Origin: Acanthochlamys bracteata | Taxonomy: Eukaryota > Streptophyta > Magnoliopsida > Pandanales > Velloziaceae | Reading direction: 5' to 3' | NCBI GenBank assembly: GCA_019914995.1 | Contig: CM034132.1 | Coordinates: forward strand, 2,234,501-2,298,500 | Length of the DNA: 64,000 nucleotides | Shown: in pieces, positions 48,702 through 61,693 of the stretch | How the letters are laid out: each line of letters opens with the position of its first letter | How positions within the stretch are numbered: the first letter of the stretch is position 1 | Notes under the pieces: generated by a model | Database searches by the model: none | Told to the model about the DNA's origin: nothing | What the model saw: only the letters and a program-made list of their open reading frames with translations | Translations under genes and position numbers: made by a program

Positions 48702-51700
48702 ATGTCGAGGGGAAATATGGAGAAGATGTCGTCGATCGATGCTCATCTGCGGCTTCTGGCGCCATCAAAGGTCTCGGAAGACGATAAGCTTGTCGAATAT
48801 GATGCTTTGCTTCTCGATCGATTCCTTGATATACTGCAAGACCTCCACGGCGAAGGTCTCAGAGAAACGGTATGTTGCTCTCGCGATTCATAGATTTGTT
48901 CTCTTTTATTTCTTTATTATAATTTTTTGTTTTGATTTAAACGTTCTCCATTTATGATCCATTTTGCCAACCTGTTGATCACTTGCTTGCTTACTGTTTG
49001 ATCGAGAATCTACATGGCCGGTGTACGGTGCTGAGAGGGTACTTTCAGTGATCGCACAGTGACCTAAACTGATCAAGAGCACGAACGCTGTTGGTTTTAG
49101 TTGGAAATGTTTGATAGTTCATGAGATTTGAGCATCTGTTGATGTGTTTGACTTTTGGAAAATTTTTGTTGTTTAGGAAGAAACAGATGTGTTAGATATA
49201 AGATTTTTTGTTGGTTGGTACTAGTATTTGCCTTTGTAGTGATTTCTACCATATTTCATCATTATTTGAAGGTTTGACTACAGAAAGTTTTTATATACTT
49301 GATTATCTCGTGTACCATCTGAGGTTCCATTGTAATTGATATATCTTAGTCTGATAAGATTCCTAATCTGATGGGATCCATGTCAAGATTACTGCTAATC
49401 GAGTTGCTTTATATGGAGAATAGGTATAGATACCTGCAGATGTTTTATCGAGTGCATTGAGTCTTGTGTTTTTATGTGTATTATTATGATCATGTGAATG
49501 TTACAGCACATAATGATATTTCATCGCTTGGTTTATGTTCCAGGTTCAAGAGTGCTATGAGATGGCTGCAGAGTATGAGAGAAAGCGTGATATCAAGAAG
49601 CTTGATGAGCTTGGGAGTGTCATTACCAGTCTTGACCCTGGGGACTCGATTGTAGTTGCCAGTTCTTTCTCTCACATGCTTAACCTGGCCAACTTGGCTG
49701 AGGAGGTCCAAATTGCATACCGCAGAAGAATCAAGAAGAAGAGTGGTGACTTTTGTGATGAAGCCTCAGCAACAACTGAATCTGACATTGAGGAGACCTT
49801 TAAGAGGCTTGTGGGACAGCTGAAAAAGACTCCTGAAGAAGTGTTTGATGCTCTGAAGAACCAGACTGTTGATCTCGTCCTCACAGCACATCCAACTCAG
49901 TCGGTTCGGAGATCATTGCTTCAAAAGCATGCTAGGTATGGCTTGTTGCTATGATTATACCATCTGCATTCACTTTACTATGGAACATAACAAGAGTAAA
50001 CTCTTCACTGATCTTTTTTGTCGTAACAGGATAAGAAATTGTTTAACTCAATTAAATGCCAAGGATATTACTCCTGATGAGAAGCAGGAACTTGATGAGT
50101 CCCTTCAACGTGAGGTATTCCCTTCTTTAACTCAGTGTGATAATGGCAATATTTTTCCATGAAATTAATCTTTCTGTATGGGTTGACTCTACTGTATTTA
50201 TGTGTGTTGATATCTAATCCGATATTAAGTAGTTTGAGTTTAAATGTTAGATGTTTGTAAGCTTATTGAAGGTCTAGTCAATGCTCAGTAACTAATTCAA
50301 TCTTTTTATCCCTTTTCTCTTCTGTATACTAAGATCTTTCACATTTAGATTCATGCATAAATGTATGCCAAGTTGGTCTCATGTGAGCTTGATAGGAACC
50401 AGAATTGCTAAACCTGTTAAGAGTATGCTACCTTTTTTTTCACTGTTCTGTTCACATTCTTACCTTTTATATGTTCTAATTGATTACAGATTCAAGCTGC
50501 CTTCAGAACTGATGAGATTCGAAGAACTCCTCCCGCCCCACAAGATGAAATGAGGGCTGGGATGAGCTATTTCCATGAAACAATTTGGAAGGGTGTCCCC
50601 AAATTCTTGCGCCGTCTTGATACAGCTCTTAAAAACATAGGAATCAATGAGCGTGTTCCTTATAATGCTCCTCTTATCCAGTTCTCCTCTTGGATGGGTG
50701 GAGATCGTGATGGTATATTGCTCAATGTGATCATACTAGATATAAAATAATGCTGCCTGAATTTTCTGTTAAGTGGATAGAAATATTAGTTGGCCTGATT
50801 GAGGAGTTACTCTTTGTTTACACAGGAAATCCTAGAGTGACTCCGGAAGTAACTAGAGATGTATGTTTGTTGGCTAGAATGATGGCTGCAAATTTGTACT
50901 ATTCTCAAATTGAGGATTTGATGTTTGAGGTGATTATAACATTGAATTGTACTGGGTTTTCTTGATGGTCTTTCGTTTAATGATGACAATTGTCATTGCT
51001 TTCTGAGTTATGAAAATTGGGTTGTGTTTTGATTTAGTTGTCCATGTGGCGTTGCAATGAAGAACTTCGGATCCGTGCTAGTGAGCTTCAACGATCCTCA
51101 AAGAGAGATGCGAAGCACTATATAGGTACTTATCATACTAAAGTTAATATCTGCTTGAAGCATCTGCTATAATACAATACATTTCCTGATTCATCACGTA
51201 ATCTCTTTATTGGCTGAATTATATTTTTTAATTATGTCATCCACATTCGACTTTTTGTTGGTCCAGGTTTGACCTCTATACATTGTGAAGCATGGAGGAA
51301 GTGTGCATTCTTTTTTCTGCTTAGCTGATGTTGCATGCATTTTGTCATTGGGTACTGACTCAAAGATTAGGCGCCTTAGTTTTAAGTTGTATATATTGCA
51401 ATCATGTCACTGCCATTCTACTGTTTGTTCAGGTTTTCATAAATCCTTCTTGTACATTTCTGTGCAGAGTTCTGGAAGCAAGTACCAGCTAATGAACCAT
51501 ATCGTGTAATACTTGGTGATGTGAGAGATAAGCTGTACAATACTCGGGAGCGTTCTCGGCAGTGGTTGTCAAGTGGATATTCTGACATTTCTGAGGAGTC
51601 GACTTTTACCAATGTTGAGCAGGTTCCTTTCCCTATCCTTTTGTCTCTATTTCTGAGCAACTTTCAGATGGACATTTTCATTGTGGTTTTACTTTGCATG

Positions 51701-54226
51701 CCCTATGAGAAGGCCAGTTGTTGAGTTTTTCCTGCCTGAGAGTATCCATTTTAAGTTCTGAGCCATTTATTATTCATTGACTGCTCTTACTCCTTTTCTA
51801 TTTATAGGTTGGATATAGTTGATGAGGAAGTGAATTCCTGTCATATAATAGTAAATTACCAAATAGGTTTGGAGGATTTTGGAGTTTTTATTGCCCTTTC
51901 CCTGTGCTCCAGTGTCTGTGGTCCTTGGTTCTTGTACTGTTGATTATTATTCTTGGAAAATGCCTTTCTTCTCATGATTATTTACTTGCATCTAGATTTA
52001 CATTATAGATATCTCTGTTTGTGCATTTCCTTGATCTATCTAAAAATATTCCTGTATTTTGAACTTAGTTGCTTCATTGTACTGTTTACAGCTGCTCTCA
52101 TTTAAATGTCTCTTTTTTTGTGTTTTAAGCTCCTAGAGCCCCTTGAGCTCTGTTATAGGTCACTATGCGCCTGTGGTGATAGAACTATTGCTGATGGAAG
52201 CCTGCTTGATTTCATGCGTCAAGTGTCAACATTTGGCCTCTGCCTCGTTAGGCTTGATATCAGGCAAGAATCTGATAGACATGCTGAAGTTATTGATGCA
52301 ATCACTAAACATCTGGGTATTGGATCCTACCATGAGTGGTCTGAGGAAAAGAGGCAGGGGTGGCTGTTATCTGAACTCAGTGGAAAGCGCCCTTTGTTTG
52401 GTCCTGACTTTCCAAAAACTGATGAAGTTGCTGATGTTTTGGATACATTTCATGTCATTGCTGAGCTTCCTGCTGACAACTTTGGAGCTTACATCATTTC
52501 AATGGCAACCGCTCCCTCAGATGTGCTTGCTGTTGAACTTCTACAGCGTGAATGCGGAGTGAAGAAGCCTTTGAGAGTCGTCCCACTTTTTGAGAGACTT
52601 GCTGATCTTGAAGCAGCACCTGCAGCTTTATCCAGACTCTTTTCGATAGACTGGTACGGAAACAGGATCAATGGAAAACAGGAAGTCATGATTGGGTACT
52701 CTGATTCTGGGAAGGATGCTGGCCGTCTTTCTGCAGCATGGCAGTTATATAAAGCTCAAGAAGATCTTATTAAGGTTGCCAAGGAATTTGGAGTGAAGCT
52801 GACGATGTTTCATGGGCGAGGAGGTACTGTTGGAAGAGGAGGTGGTCCCACTCATCTTGCTATATTGTCTCAGCCCCCAGAAACCATTCATGGATCACTT
52901 CGGGTGACTGTCCAGGGTGAGGTTATTGAACAGTCTTTTGGAGAGGAGCACCTTTGCTTCAGAACTCTCCAACGTTTTACAGCTGCTACCCTTGAACATG
53001 GAATGCGTCCTCCTATTTCTCCCAAGCCTGAGTGGCGTGCATTGCTGGATGAAATGGCAGTAGTTGCTACGAAGGAGTACAGATCGATTGTATTCCAAGA
53101 ACCACGTTTTGTGGAATATTTCCGCCTGGTGAGTATGTCCTTGCATGTACTGTATGCATACTTTTCACCGAGCTTGGCTGATTTGCTATTTGTCTTTGAA
53201 AAGGTCGTGGTTGATTTCTTATTGTAGATCTTTTACTATATCGGATGTTTGAGCCAACTTTATTTTGCAGTATTGGCCTGCTTTGTTTTTCTTTCTTATA
53301 CTCAATTTGATGTTGATATGGAGTGACTTTAGTTATTGTGATGAACTTGCCCTTGTAGGCTACACCTGAATTGGAATATGGTAGGATGAATATAGGCAGC
53401 CGACCTGCAAAAAGAAAGCCAAGTGGGGGCATAGAATCACTGCGTGCTATCCCGTGGATATTTGCTTGGACACAGACAAGATTCCACCTCCCTGTTTGGC
53501 TGGGATTTGGTGCAGCATTCAAGCATGCTATAGAGAAGGATGTCCGGAACATTCATATGTTGCAGGAGATGTACAATAAATGGCCTTTCTTTAGGGTCAC
53601 AATTGACCTAGTTGAGATGGTCTTTGCCAAGGGTGACCCAGGAAAAGCTGCGTTATATGATAAGTTGCTTGTATCAGAAGATTTATGGCCATTTGGAGAG
53701 AAGCTGAGAGCAAACTATCAAGAGACCAAAACCCTTCTTCTTCAGGTAAGCCCTGAGTTCCTTCTTGAGGTCTTGGTTTTCATGACTTCTCACCCACTCG
53801 TAGCCCCAGTATATGTTAGCTCTATTGTAATTTGTCGGTGTGTCACTTGGAGTTGTCGCTCACTTATCCTTTCTATTTTGCAGCGATTCTAATTTGTTTG
53901 TGTCTGCATATATGTCCCAGGTTGCTGGTCACAAGGATCTTCTGGAAGGTGACCCATACTTGAAACAGAGACTACGTCTTCGTGACGCTTATATAACAAC
54001 TCTGAATGTGTGTCAAGCTTACACTCTAAGGAGAATTAGAGATCCAAGCTACAATGTTAAGCTGCGGCCCCATCTGTCAAAAGAGGATATGGAATATACT
54101 CAGTCCAGCAAGCCTGCTGCTGAACTTGTGAAGTTGAACCCAGAGAGTGACTATGCCCCTGGACTAGAGGACACGCTCATCTTGACTATGAAGGGTATTG
54201 CTGCTGGAATGCAGAACACTGGCTAG
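48702..54226 (+). CDS. PPC: Phosphoenolpyruvate carboxylase, plant type, C3 form
   Basis: Ten exons: 48702-48869, 49544-49935, 50030-50114, 50490-50712, 50826-50929, 51038-51125, 51468-51622, 52130-53128, 53359-53745 and 53921-54226, giving 968 residues; all phases close. The cytosolic enzyme adds bicarbonate to phosphoenolpyruvate to form oxaloacetate. Landmarks in order: N-terminal phosphorylation motif [12 protein letters not shown] (Ser11), the site of PEPC kinase; catalytic-His motif [46 protein letters not shown]; the glycine-rich loop [14 protein letters not shown]; and C-terminal QNTG, which marks plant-type rather than bacterial-type PEPC. The codon at 53446-53448 gives Ala in SLRAIPW, where C4 enzymes have Ser, so this is a housekeeping C3 form. 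The phospho-motif has His where Gln is usual. A pyrimidine run ending in CAG at about 48650 suggests a 5' UTR intron. Confidence 0.97.
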
Positions 54227-54737
54227 AAGAATCAAGTATCAAGGATTTTTATCATATAGTTATCAAGGCTATGTGGCCTTTTTATCTAGACCTTAGAATA
54301 TTTCGGCAAAAATTATTGCCAAGCTTCGTGATGCGTTTGTATGTATTTATTTCATGTATGTTAGTTGCTCTGCAGTTTTGTTTATCTAAATAACAGCGGG
54401 AACTCTCTACTGGATGGAAGAGCCTATACGTTATGCATTCATCTAATATGATTTTGAGGCATTCGAGTGGAAGATTACTTTTCTGATATGCTACTAACAT
54501 ATTTCTAAACAGAGTCGAATGCTATCTACTTCAGGAACATGATCTCAAATCAAACTCTTGAATATAATCCGTTAAGAGTGTATGTTAAGGATTTTTATTC
54601 AAAGGTCATATGCAATGTGATTCGGGGTGTCTAGTGAAGAGCAATTAACCTCTCTAGCAAAGTGGTTAGTATAAATGTTAAAAACGGCGCCCGTTGTCGT
54701 CAGTGTTGATCAGCGGATTATCGGACGTTTACTCGAA
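54227..54737. other. PEPC 3' region
   Basis: 3' UTR of PEPC and a short spacer before the ALG9-like pseudogene. No other feature seen. Confidence 0.5.
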
Positions 54738-57700
54738 GGAGGACAAGCCGGGATCGAAGAAGGGTAGTTCGGAGAATGACTGAGGGCTTGGTTGGTTCGT
54801 TCCCTCTCGGGATGCTTCGTTACATGAGCGCGAATTACAATATCATTCATGACTTTGATGAAGTGTGCAATTACTGGGAGCGTCTCCATTTCGTTCTCTG
54901 TAAGTCTGGGTTTCAGAGTTGGGAGTACAGATAAATCTTGTTTCTTAAACGTTTTTTTTTAATGTTTGCTGGTTTCGTGTGATTTCAATTCGTTGGATTT
55001 CAACGACTGATTATATTTCTTAATTTGTTAGATTGATGCGTAGAGTTGTTTTGGTGCTCAGTTGATTGATTCGAGTGAATCATGATGGCTGTTGCTATGA
55101 TTTGAGCTTAGTTGATTGGTAGTGAGTAGCAATGCTTGATTAGAGTTGGAGAATCAGTAGAATTGGATCTGTGAAAGTGTAGTTACATGTATTGAAAAAT
55201 TCATCCGTGAGTACATTGTTTGAAATTTTCAGTTAAATTTGATTTACTTAAATGCACAGGGAAGTGAAGGTTGATAACTGGATACCTCTAATGCTTGATT
55301 TAGCATACATGTCATTCTATATGTTGTAATGAATTTGTAAATATAGATGAACTGGCAAAATTGTCCCAAGGAAGTGGAACTGTTCTGTTGCTTTAAATTT
55401 TAAGAACTGACCACTTGTTTGTGACAAGCCATGGCGTTGAAATAAATTAGGATTCCACGTTCTTATTGTCTAATATTTCGAAACTTTGGCTGCTTTTTGT
55501 TTCCAGTCTTTGCTGTAAACTCCGTGGTTGGGTTCCTTTTAGATATCCCTTTGAATGAATATTACTTTATGTATTTGTTGCAGTTTACATTTGCATGTAC
55601 TCATTATATGTTGTCATTCATGCATTGGTTGGTAAACCAGCTTTGTGGTTTTTAGTGATGAAAAGGTATTCTGTTTATGATCTAAATGGTCATCCATATC
55701 TAGTATGATTTTCTCTATCAAGTTAGCTTGTAATAGCTCAAGTAAGCCTGATTGTGGTTGTAACATAGTCTAGGTAAGGGTTTTCTATGCAGTAAGAATG
55801 TTTCTGGGGCTTATCTCGACAATCACGGATGCAGCTTTGGTGGTCACCCTTTCAAGGAAATATGGGAAAAAACTTGCTTCCTACACTCTTGCTATGCTAT
55901 ACTGGACCAGTGGTTGCTTCTTTGCCAGTACAAGTACATCTGCTTTCCTAATTTAGGTTGTCATTTTTGTGTAGTTTGTTTCTGGTACACGCCAACTAGT
56001 ACATCAACATTCATTTATTTCCTTTGTTGACAAGATGGCTACTAAAGGGATTCCTATTTTTCTATCTCCATTGAGGTTGTTTATACTTCTGCAGGGTTTT
56101 TGCCAAGTAGTTTCTCTATGTATGTGTCAGTGTTTCCTCAGCACTCTTCCTATTTTAGAAGCTCTCATTAGCAGTTTAAGTAGCAGCTTCAGGTGTGATT
56201 CTGGGAAGGCGCTTCGTTCTTAGTAATTCTTCCGCTGGCTATCTACTCATTGACCAAGAAGTTCGAGCAAGTGTTCTTTTCAGGGCTTTTGACATCTGTA
56301 CTTGTTCTTGTAAGTTATGCTACCTGACATCTATAAATAGTGAAACAGAAATAGTTTCTTTTTTAATCTTTGATTACAATTTTGAATTTCAGGGGCTATC
56401 AGTACTTGTAGACTACCATTTCTAAGTAGATGGACATCATCGGTTTTCAGCCTCTTGCAGTATAATGTATTCGATGGTGGTGAAAGTCATTTAGATGGAA
56501 CTGAAGGGCCCCTCTTTGACTTCAGAAGTGGTTTTAATAACTTTGACTTTGACTTTGTTCTTGTCTTAATGTTATTCGAATTGTTCCATTTCAAAGAAGA
56601 AATATGTACTGGACCTGCTGATTGTTGTCCCTCCTTTATATACTTGGCTGTTCTTTATGTCGTTACCATCTCACAGAGAAGAAAGGTGAAAGATTCTAGC
56701 TAATTTCTCTGTTAATCAGAACATCTAACATGGATCCTTTTACATTGTGTCCTGCATGTAGTTTGTTCTATGATGCTCAGGATTTGCTTCTACATAATGA
56801 GTGGAACGACGGAAATGCATGTAAGACTATTGACCTCCATATAGTGTCCTAAGTAAGTTGGCTAGACAAATCAACCTTGTCCATTTAGAACGAGTATTTT
56901 ATTTGATGTCTTGCTACAAGAAAACATAGAGAATAGGGCATCCATGCCTTTGAAAGTAGACATACACGCAGCTGATAATTAAAGCAGGCTAGACTAACTG
57001 AATTAAGCCCTACTACTGTTAAATTTTCATGGAAACAGTAAACTGAACTTCCTTTGTATGTAACAAGCAGAAATGGTCTTAGCTTCTTTATGATGTATTT
57101 CTGCGATTTACTTTCTTCCTTTGAATTGTGTTATTTTAGGAGTTCACAGTGTATGTTACAACCTTGTACTTATGGTCTCTTGTCTATCTAAAGCTCAAAG
57201 TTCACAAATTTGCAAATTAAGAACTTGGACTTTGATTCAGTATTTCAAAATAAGCTTGAAATTGTCTTATTGCAGGTTTCTCTTTCCATTATATCCACTC
57301 ATATGTGCGGCAGGTGCAGCTGTCATGAAGAGCTTTCCTGATCTTTCGTAAGAAATATGACTCTGAAGGTCCTGTCCTTGGTAAGGTGATTAAGCATTTT
57401 GTGTCTTCTGGTCTTTTATGGTTCCTTCTTGTTTTTGGCTTGAAGTTTCTTCATGATCTGTTATAACAGATGGCTAAAGGTGTAGTCCTCTAGTTCTTGG
57501 CCTAATATTATGTGCCTCGCATAGCCGAACTTTCTTGCTGTTGCATGGATACTCTGCACGAATAGTGATATACAAGCATTTGGGACATCATGATGAAACA
57601 GGTAAGATATTTGATTTTGTTCCTTTTGAAAGGCAAATGCAGAACACCAGTGTCCGAGCAAGATGAAATTCTCTTTTTTCTGCACTCATCACTAGTGCAA

Positions 57701-58998
57701 GACACCAGGTTGGATAGTCTCCTATTTATACCATTTGTCATAGTCATTGAGCATATAAGAAAAGTGTTATCATCGTAGATTAAAAATATATCATTGCATG
57801 CTTCTTTGTTTATCAATATGCTGCACTACAATTATCTCTGTAGTCTGTATTACTTTTTGTTAGCGCTGTATTTGCATAATGCTTTGATATAGTAGGGATA
57901 CAAGTTAACACAGGCGTGTATATGATTGGTTATGAAGAGGAAAGTTTATTTTTGATTGCATGTTGCATTCGCCTCGACTTCTGTGTATTTTTTGAGTCAG
58001 CATGCCCTGCGGATGTTCTTGTCTGCACATGCGCCATCTTTATGCTGTATATAGCACTAAAATAAACAAAAGATCAATTTCAAATATAAAGTATGCATTT
58101 TGAAAGCAGAAGGGGAAAAGACAAAATTCGGAACATGGTCTTTGGTGCCATTTAACTAGAATATTATGCTAGAAGAAAGAATAATGGCTTCATAATATCA
58201 TTGCTGATTATTGATTACTTGCCTAGTCCAATCTTCATATGGTCTTTTTGAAATATGCTACACCTACAACACCTCATCTAGCTATATAACTGTGCATTTT
58301 GAGCTTTTTAAAAGTGAATTTGATTCTTTTGGTGTTGCATACGTGGTTAAACCACTGTTATGATATCAAAGCTATGTAAAGCTCATATAATTGTAAGCTG
58401 TACTCTTGTGTCACAGGTGCTGCATTTTGTGTTGGAAGTGAGTGGCATCGATCCCGCTCGTCATTCTTCCCTCTTATGTAGGGTAAGTGCGATGGCAGAT
58501 GATGGCTTCCATTGGCTTCGTCCACTTCCCTTCAATTTAACTTTAGGGGGTGCATCAGCTGCTCCATCTTACTTTAATGACAAGAACAAAGCTTCTGATT
58601 TGCAATATGTTTGCACTCTTCACACTCTAAGTAAACATAATTCCAATTTGATACTCTCCTCAAGGGTGGAAACCTAAATCCCTAGTCATTGAATTGTTGC
58701 AAGTAAAGGATATGGATGCACGCACATTCTTTATGGAACTGGACTTGAAACGGCCTTACCCTGCCATGGGAAGCGGCTTATCTAATTGGGAGGTAAGTCT
58801 TTATTTTTAGTGAAATTGCTAACATTACCTTTAATGGTTACCAATCCATAATTGTTTGAAATATCTGACCCTGGCAGCAGTACCTTTTCTGGATAGGAAG
58901 CTCTCTCCAGTAATTTACAGATCATTTTTGTCCCCTTTAAATGGCAACAGGAGAATGTTTTTGGGCTGTATAAATTGCTAAGGCGGGTTTCAAGCAGT
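54738..58998 (+). pseudogene. ALG9: ALG9 (ER alpha-1,2-mannosyltransferase) pseudogene, introns retained
   Basis: Pieces matching plant ALG9 appear in order on one strand with intron-like gaps: about 54738-54931 (LGMLRYMSANYNIIHDFDEV...SGFQSWEY), 55584-55665, 55774-55934 (VFYAVRMFLGL, LSRKYGKKLASYTLAML), 56095-56309 (FLPSSFSMY; LPLAIYSLTKKFEQVFFSG), 56393-56700 (GGESHLDGTEGPLFDF), 57276-57350 (FLFPLYPLICAAGAAV), 57484-57601 (LCASHSRTFLLLHGYSA), 58417-58612 (FCVGSEWHRS; LGGASAAPSYFNDKNKAS), 58737-58793 and 58875-58998 (WQQENVFGLYKLLRRV). Live ALG9 adds mannose to the lipid-linked oligosaccharide in the ER. This copy is broken: an in-frame TGA at 54781, a frame change before LGMLRY, a donor reading AT instead of GT after WEY, a TAA after VDYHF, and frame changes in at least three later exons. 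Retained introns mean DNA-level duplication, not retrocopying. Confidence 0.85.
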
Positions 58999-61026
58999 GA
59001 TTTGAAGCATGGATAAATTGTTCAGTAAATTCCGCTAGTATACAGAATACGTTCTGATTCATCGGTTTCATCCTACCATGACTTAGTTAGACATGGCATG
59101 GCCCTTCAGACTGTAGTATATAGGACTAGGAAAATTGATGAAAGACGTTGGACGATTGTCTTAACCAAGTAGAACTCAAAAATGAACTTAAAGACGGACT
59201 GTGTCACATTGTATGCCTTCTCACTTACCTGCGGCTGATGAGTGCTTACTCGATTTGTTTGAGTACTGTATTTCTGACTGCTTAAAAAATTTGAGTTTGT
59301 TTTTCCATTGTTGGATAATTGAAGTTTTAGTCTTTGACACAATTGAATCGACTACGAATTGCAAGATTGATGGATATGCTCCATTTACTAATGATAATGC
59401 CGTACGTCACCTGGGTTGTCCTTTTTGTAGACCCCTTTAACCGAAAATGGGTGAGATTCTTCATCTTTGATGTCTGTATTGAACAGAATTATGGACAACA
59501 TGGAGTAGATGAACTGTGCAATTTCATCCTTGCTGTCAAGTATAAACAACGACATCAGGTTTTAGAATTCAATGGAAAAGAAACAAGGTAAAGAGATATT
59601 CGTGCTCATCAGTATTTGAGTCTATGTAGTGGTTTTGAATAGCTGAGTGGTTCTTTTTCTATCACTTTTTACTTTTTAGTAACTTTTTCAGCTGCTTTTC
59701 AGTATCTTTGCGACCGGAAAAAAGTTGTTTTTGAAGTGGATTCGGGTGCAATCAAGTTGCAAAGTATCAAACTTATCAGTGAAGTGGAAAATGACTTTTT
59801 ATTCCCTTAGCTGTTTTTACAGTTTCTAAGATTTTAAAGTTTTGAGACCCAAAAATATCTAAGCAAGAAAAGTTCTACTCTCAACCCTCTATGCTGGTTA
59901 ATTGCTCTGTTTGAAGAGAAGAGCTAGTGAAGTTACTCTCTGGGTCAGAATATTGTAAGTGGTTATTTAACGGTGCATTTCGCACTATTTTTATTCCATT
60001 TAAGTTGTCATAATTGTTTACTATATTTTTTATAAATTAATTTTTTAAAGAATTAGAACATATAGAGTTTTATATATAATTTTTTAAATTAGCAATCAAG
60101 TTCATTTAAAAAAAAGATTTAAGATATATTTCAAAGAAAAATTTATTTTAACCATTTTCAAACGACTCCTAAAACTGAACCAGTTATTCCAGTTTTGCGG
60201 GTTAAGAATAGTCCTCTAATTCTGGTAACCTAATTTTTGTCTACAAGATAACGGATTCTAATCAGCCGCTTACGACCAAAACGGATATGCAAGACATAAG
60301 GGCCATTAAGGATTTAATTAAAATAAACTATTCTTTTGAAAAGCAAAATTTTAGTAAATCTTTTTAAAAATAAAATAATATTTTTAGCTAAACAAAAAAT
60401 ATACTTATATATATAATTTATTTATAATTTCTAACTATTTAAATAAATTTAATTTTAAAACACCCAGCGAAATGACTTCATATACTTCAGTAAATGGCTT
60501 CATTATTCTTTGCCAGCCGCCCACCGCGCGCGCTTCTCCTCCCGCCCACACTTTTGCAGATTCCCAGGAAATTCCCATGCAACTCTTAGAGCTAAGTTAA
60601 CAACGCCCGCTGTACACGCGCCAAACTCTTATTGGACTACTGGCGTAATGCCGGTGCCCAAAAAAATAAAACCTTCCTTGTTTAAGGAACATAAAATTCA
60701 TTGTCCAAAACTAAACACAATTGACTCTGAAAGGGAGCGATGACTCAACGCTGGCTTTCTTTCTCTGTACCTTCATCTTAGATTCTGTACACTTTCCTCC
60801 AACCTAAGCCGGTGAGATGCTGAATAGATTTTCTCAATCATTCTCATTATAAACTCCCCAATATCACTCTAAAAATTTATTATTGAAACTCACACTTCAT
60901 CGTAATTAAGCTAATCTCAAAAAAGCTTCCCTATATATATCTCCAACATCAGCAAATCTTTGCTCACAAAAACCGCCTTGCTCATATATAGACAACAACA
61001 ACAACAGCTGCATTATAATTGGAAAC
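58999..61026. other. Intergenic DNA before the HIPP genes
   Basis: Mostly non-coding. One 85-codon frame at 59334-59591 has no recognisable product. An AT-rich fold-back-like stretch lies at about 60015-60175. The right end is the promoter of the first HIPP gene. Confidence 0.5.
60932..60940 (+). promoter_or_regulatory. Candidate TATA box of the first HIPP gene
   Basis: TATATATAT 95 bp before the ATG at 61027; a start about 30 bp downstream would give a leader of about 60 nt containing a CAACAACAACAACAG run. Confidence 0.4.
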
Positions 61027-61693
61027 ATGACGGTAAGTAGTTTCGAATTATTTGATTGTTTTAATCTTTGCTGATTCAGGTTAATATCTTCTACTGCACG
61101 CTATGATTTCGATCATGACAAATCCGTTGATTCGTGTTAATTTGCTCCTACAGTTTGTTGATCTTTACGTGCATATGGATTGCCCCGGTTGCGAGACCAA
61201 GATCAAGAAGGCACTCTACAAATTAAATGGTAATCATAATCCATAGACGTGAGCATTCGCAACATATCTGTATAAATTCTAAACCTTTTGATTAAAATTC
61301 TTAATTGTCTGTACACTGTATATAGGAGTGGATGATGTGGACATAGACATGGTAAGACAGAAGGTGACAGTAACCGGCTACAACATCGACCAAAAGAAAG
61401 TTCTGAAGGCAGTGAAGAAAACTGGACGCAAAGCTGTGGTTTGGCCGTACCCATACAGCTCTGATCAGTACAACAATTACAACCAGCAATACTTCTACAA
61501 CCAGTACCAACCTGCAGCTATCACAAGAAGAACGAGTTACATTTCTCATGAACCATATTGCTCTTCGTATAACTACCGGAAGCATGGGTATAATGATACG
61601 AGCATGGACGGTTATTACCCAAGGCCACCTTATGATGAGAGGACCGAGAGCATGTTCAGTGATGACAACCCTCATGCTTGCTCTGTTATGTGA
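61027..61693 (+). CDS. Heavy-metal-associated isoprenylated plant protein (HIPP)
   Basis: Three exons: 61027-61032, 61154-61229 and 61326-61693, 149 residues. The first coding exon is only ATG ACG before GTAAGT. Residues about 3-65 form an HMA domain: VDLYVHMDCPGCETKIKKAL carries the metal-binding CPGC, followed by GVDDVDIDMVRQKVTVTGY and KKVLKAVKKTGRKAVVWPY. The rest is Tyr/Asn/Gln-rich and probably disordered. The end CSVM is a CaaX box, so the protein should be prenylated (Met favours farnesyl) and membrane-associated. HIPPs bind heavy metals and some act in stress responses or as pathogen targets (family knowledge). A related gene starts 2 kb downstream on the same strand. A 124-codon antisense frame is a shadow. 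Confidence 0.93.

Noticed and set aside
53067-53552. 161-codon minus-strand frame over PEPC exons 8-9
   Set aside because: Antisense of conserved PEPC coding DNA plus an intron; no recognisable product.
59334-59591. 85-codon plus-strand frame downstream of the ALG9 pseudogene, partly exon-like (acceptor before NYGQHGVDELC)
   Set aside because: No known family and no partner exon in frame; too weak to call.
61301-61675. 124-codon minus-strand frame over HIPP exon 3
   Set aside because: Antisense shadow of a Tyr/Asn-rich exon.
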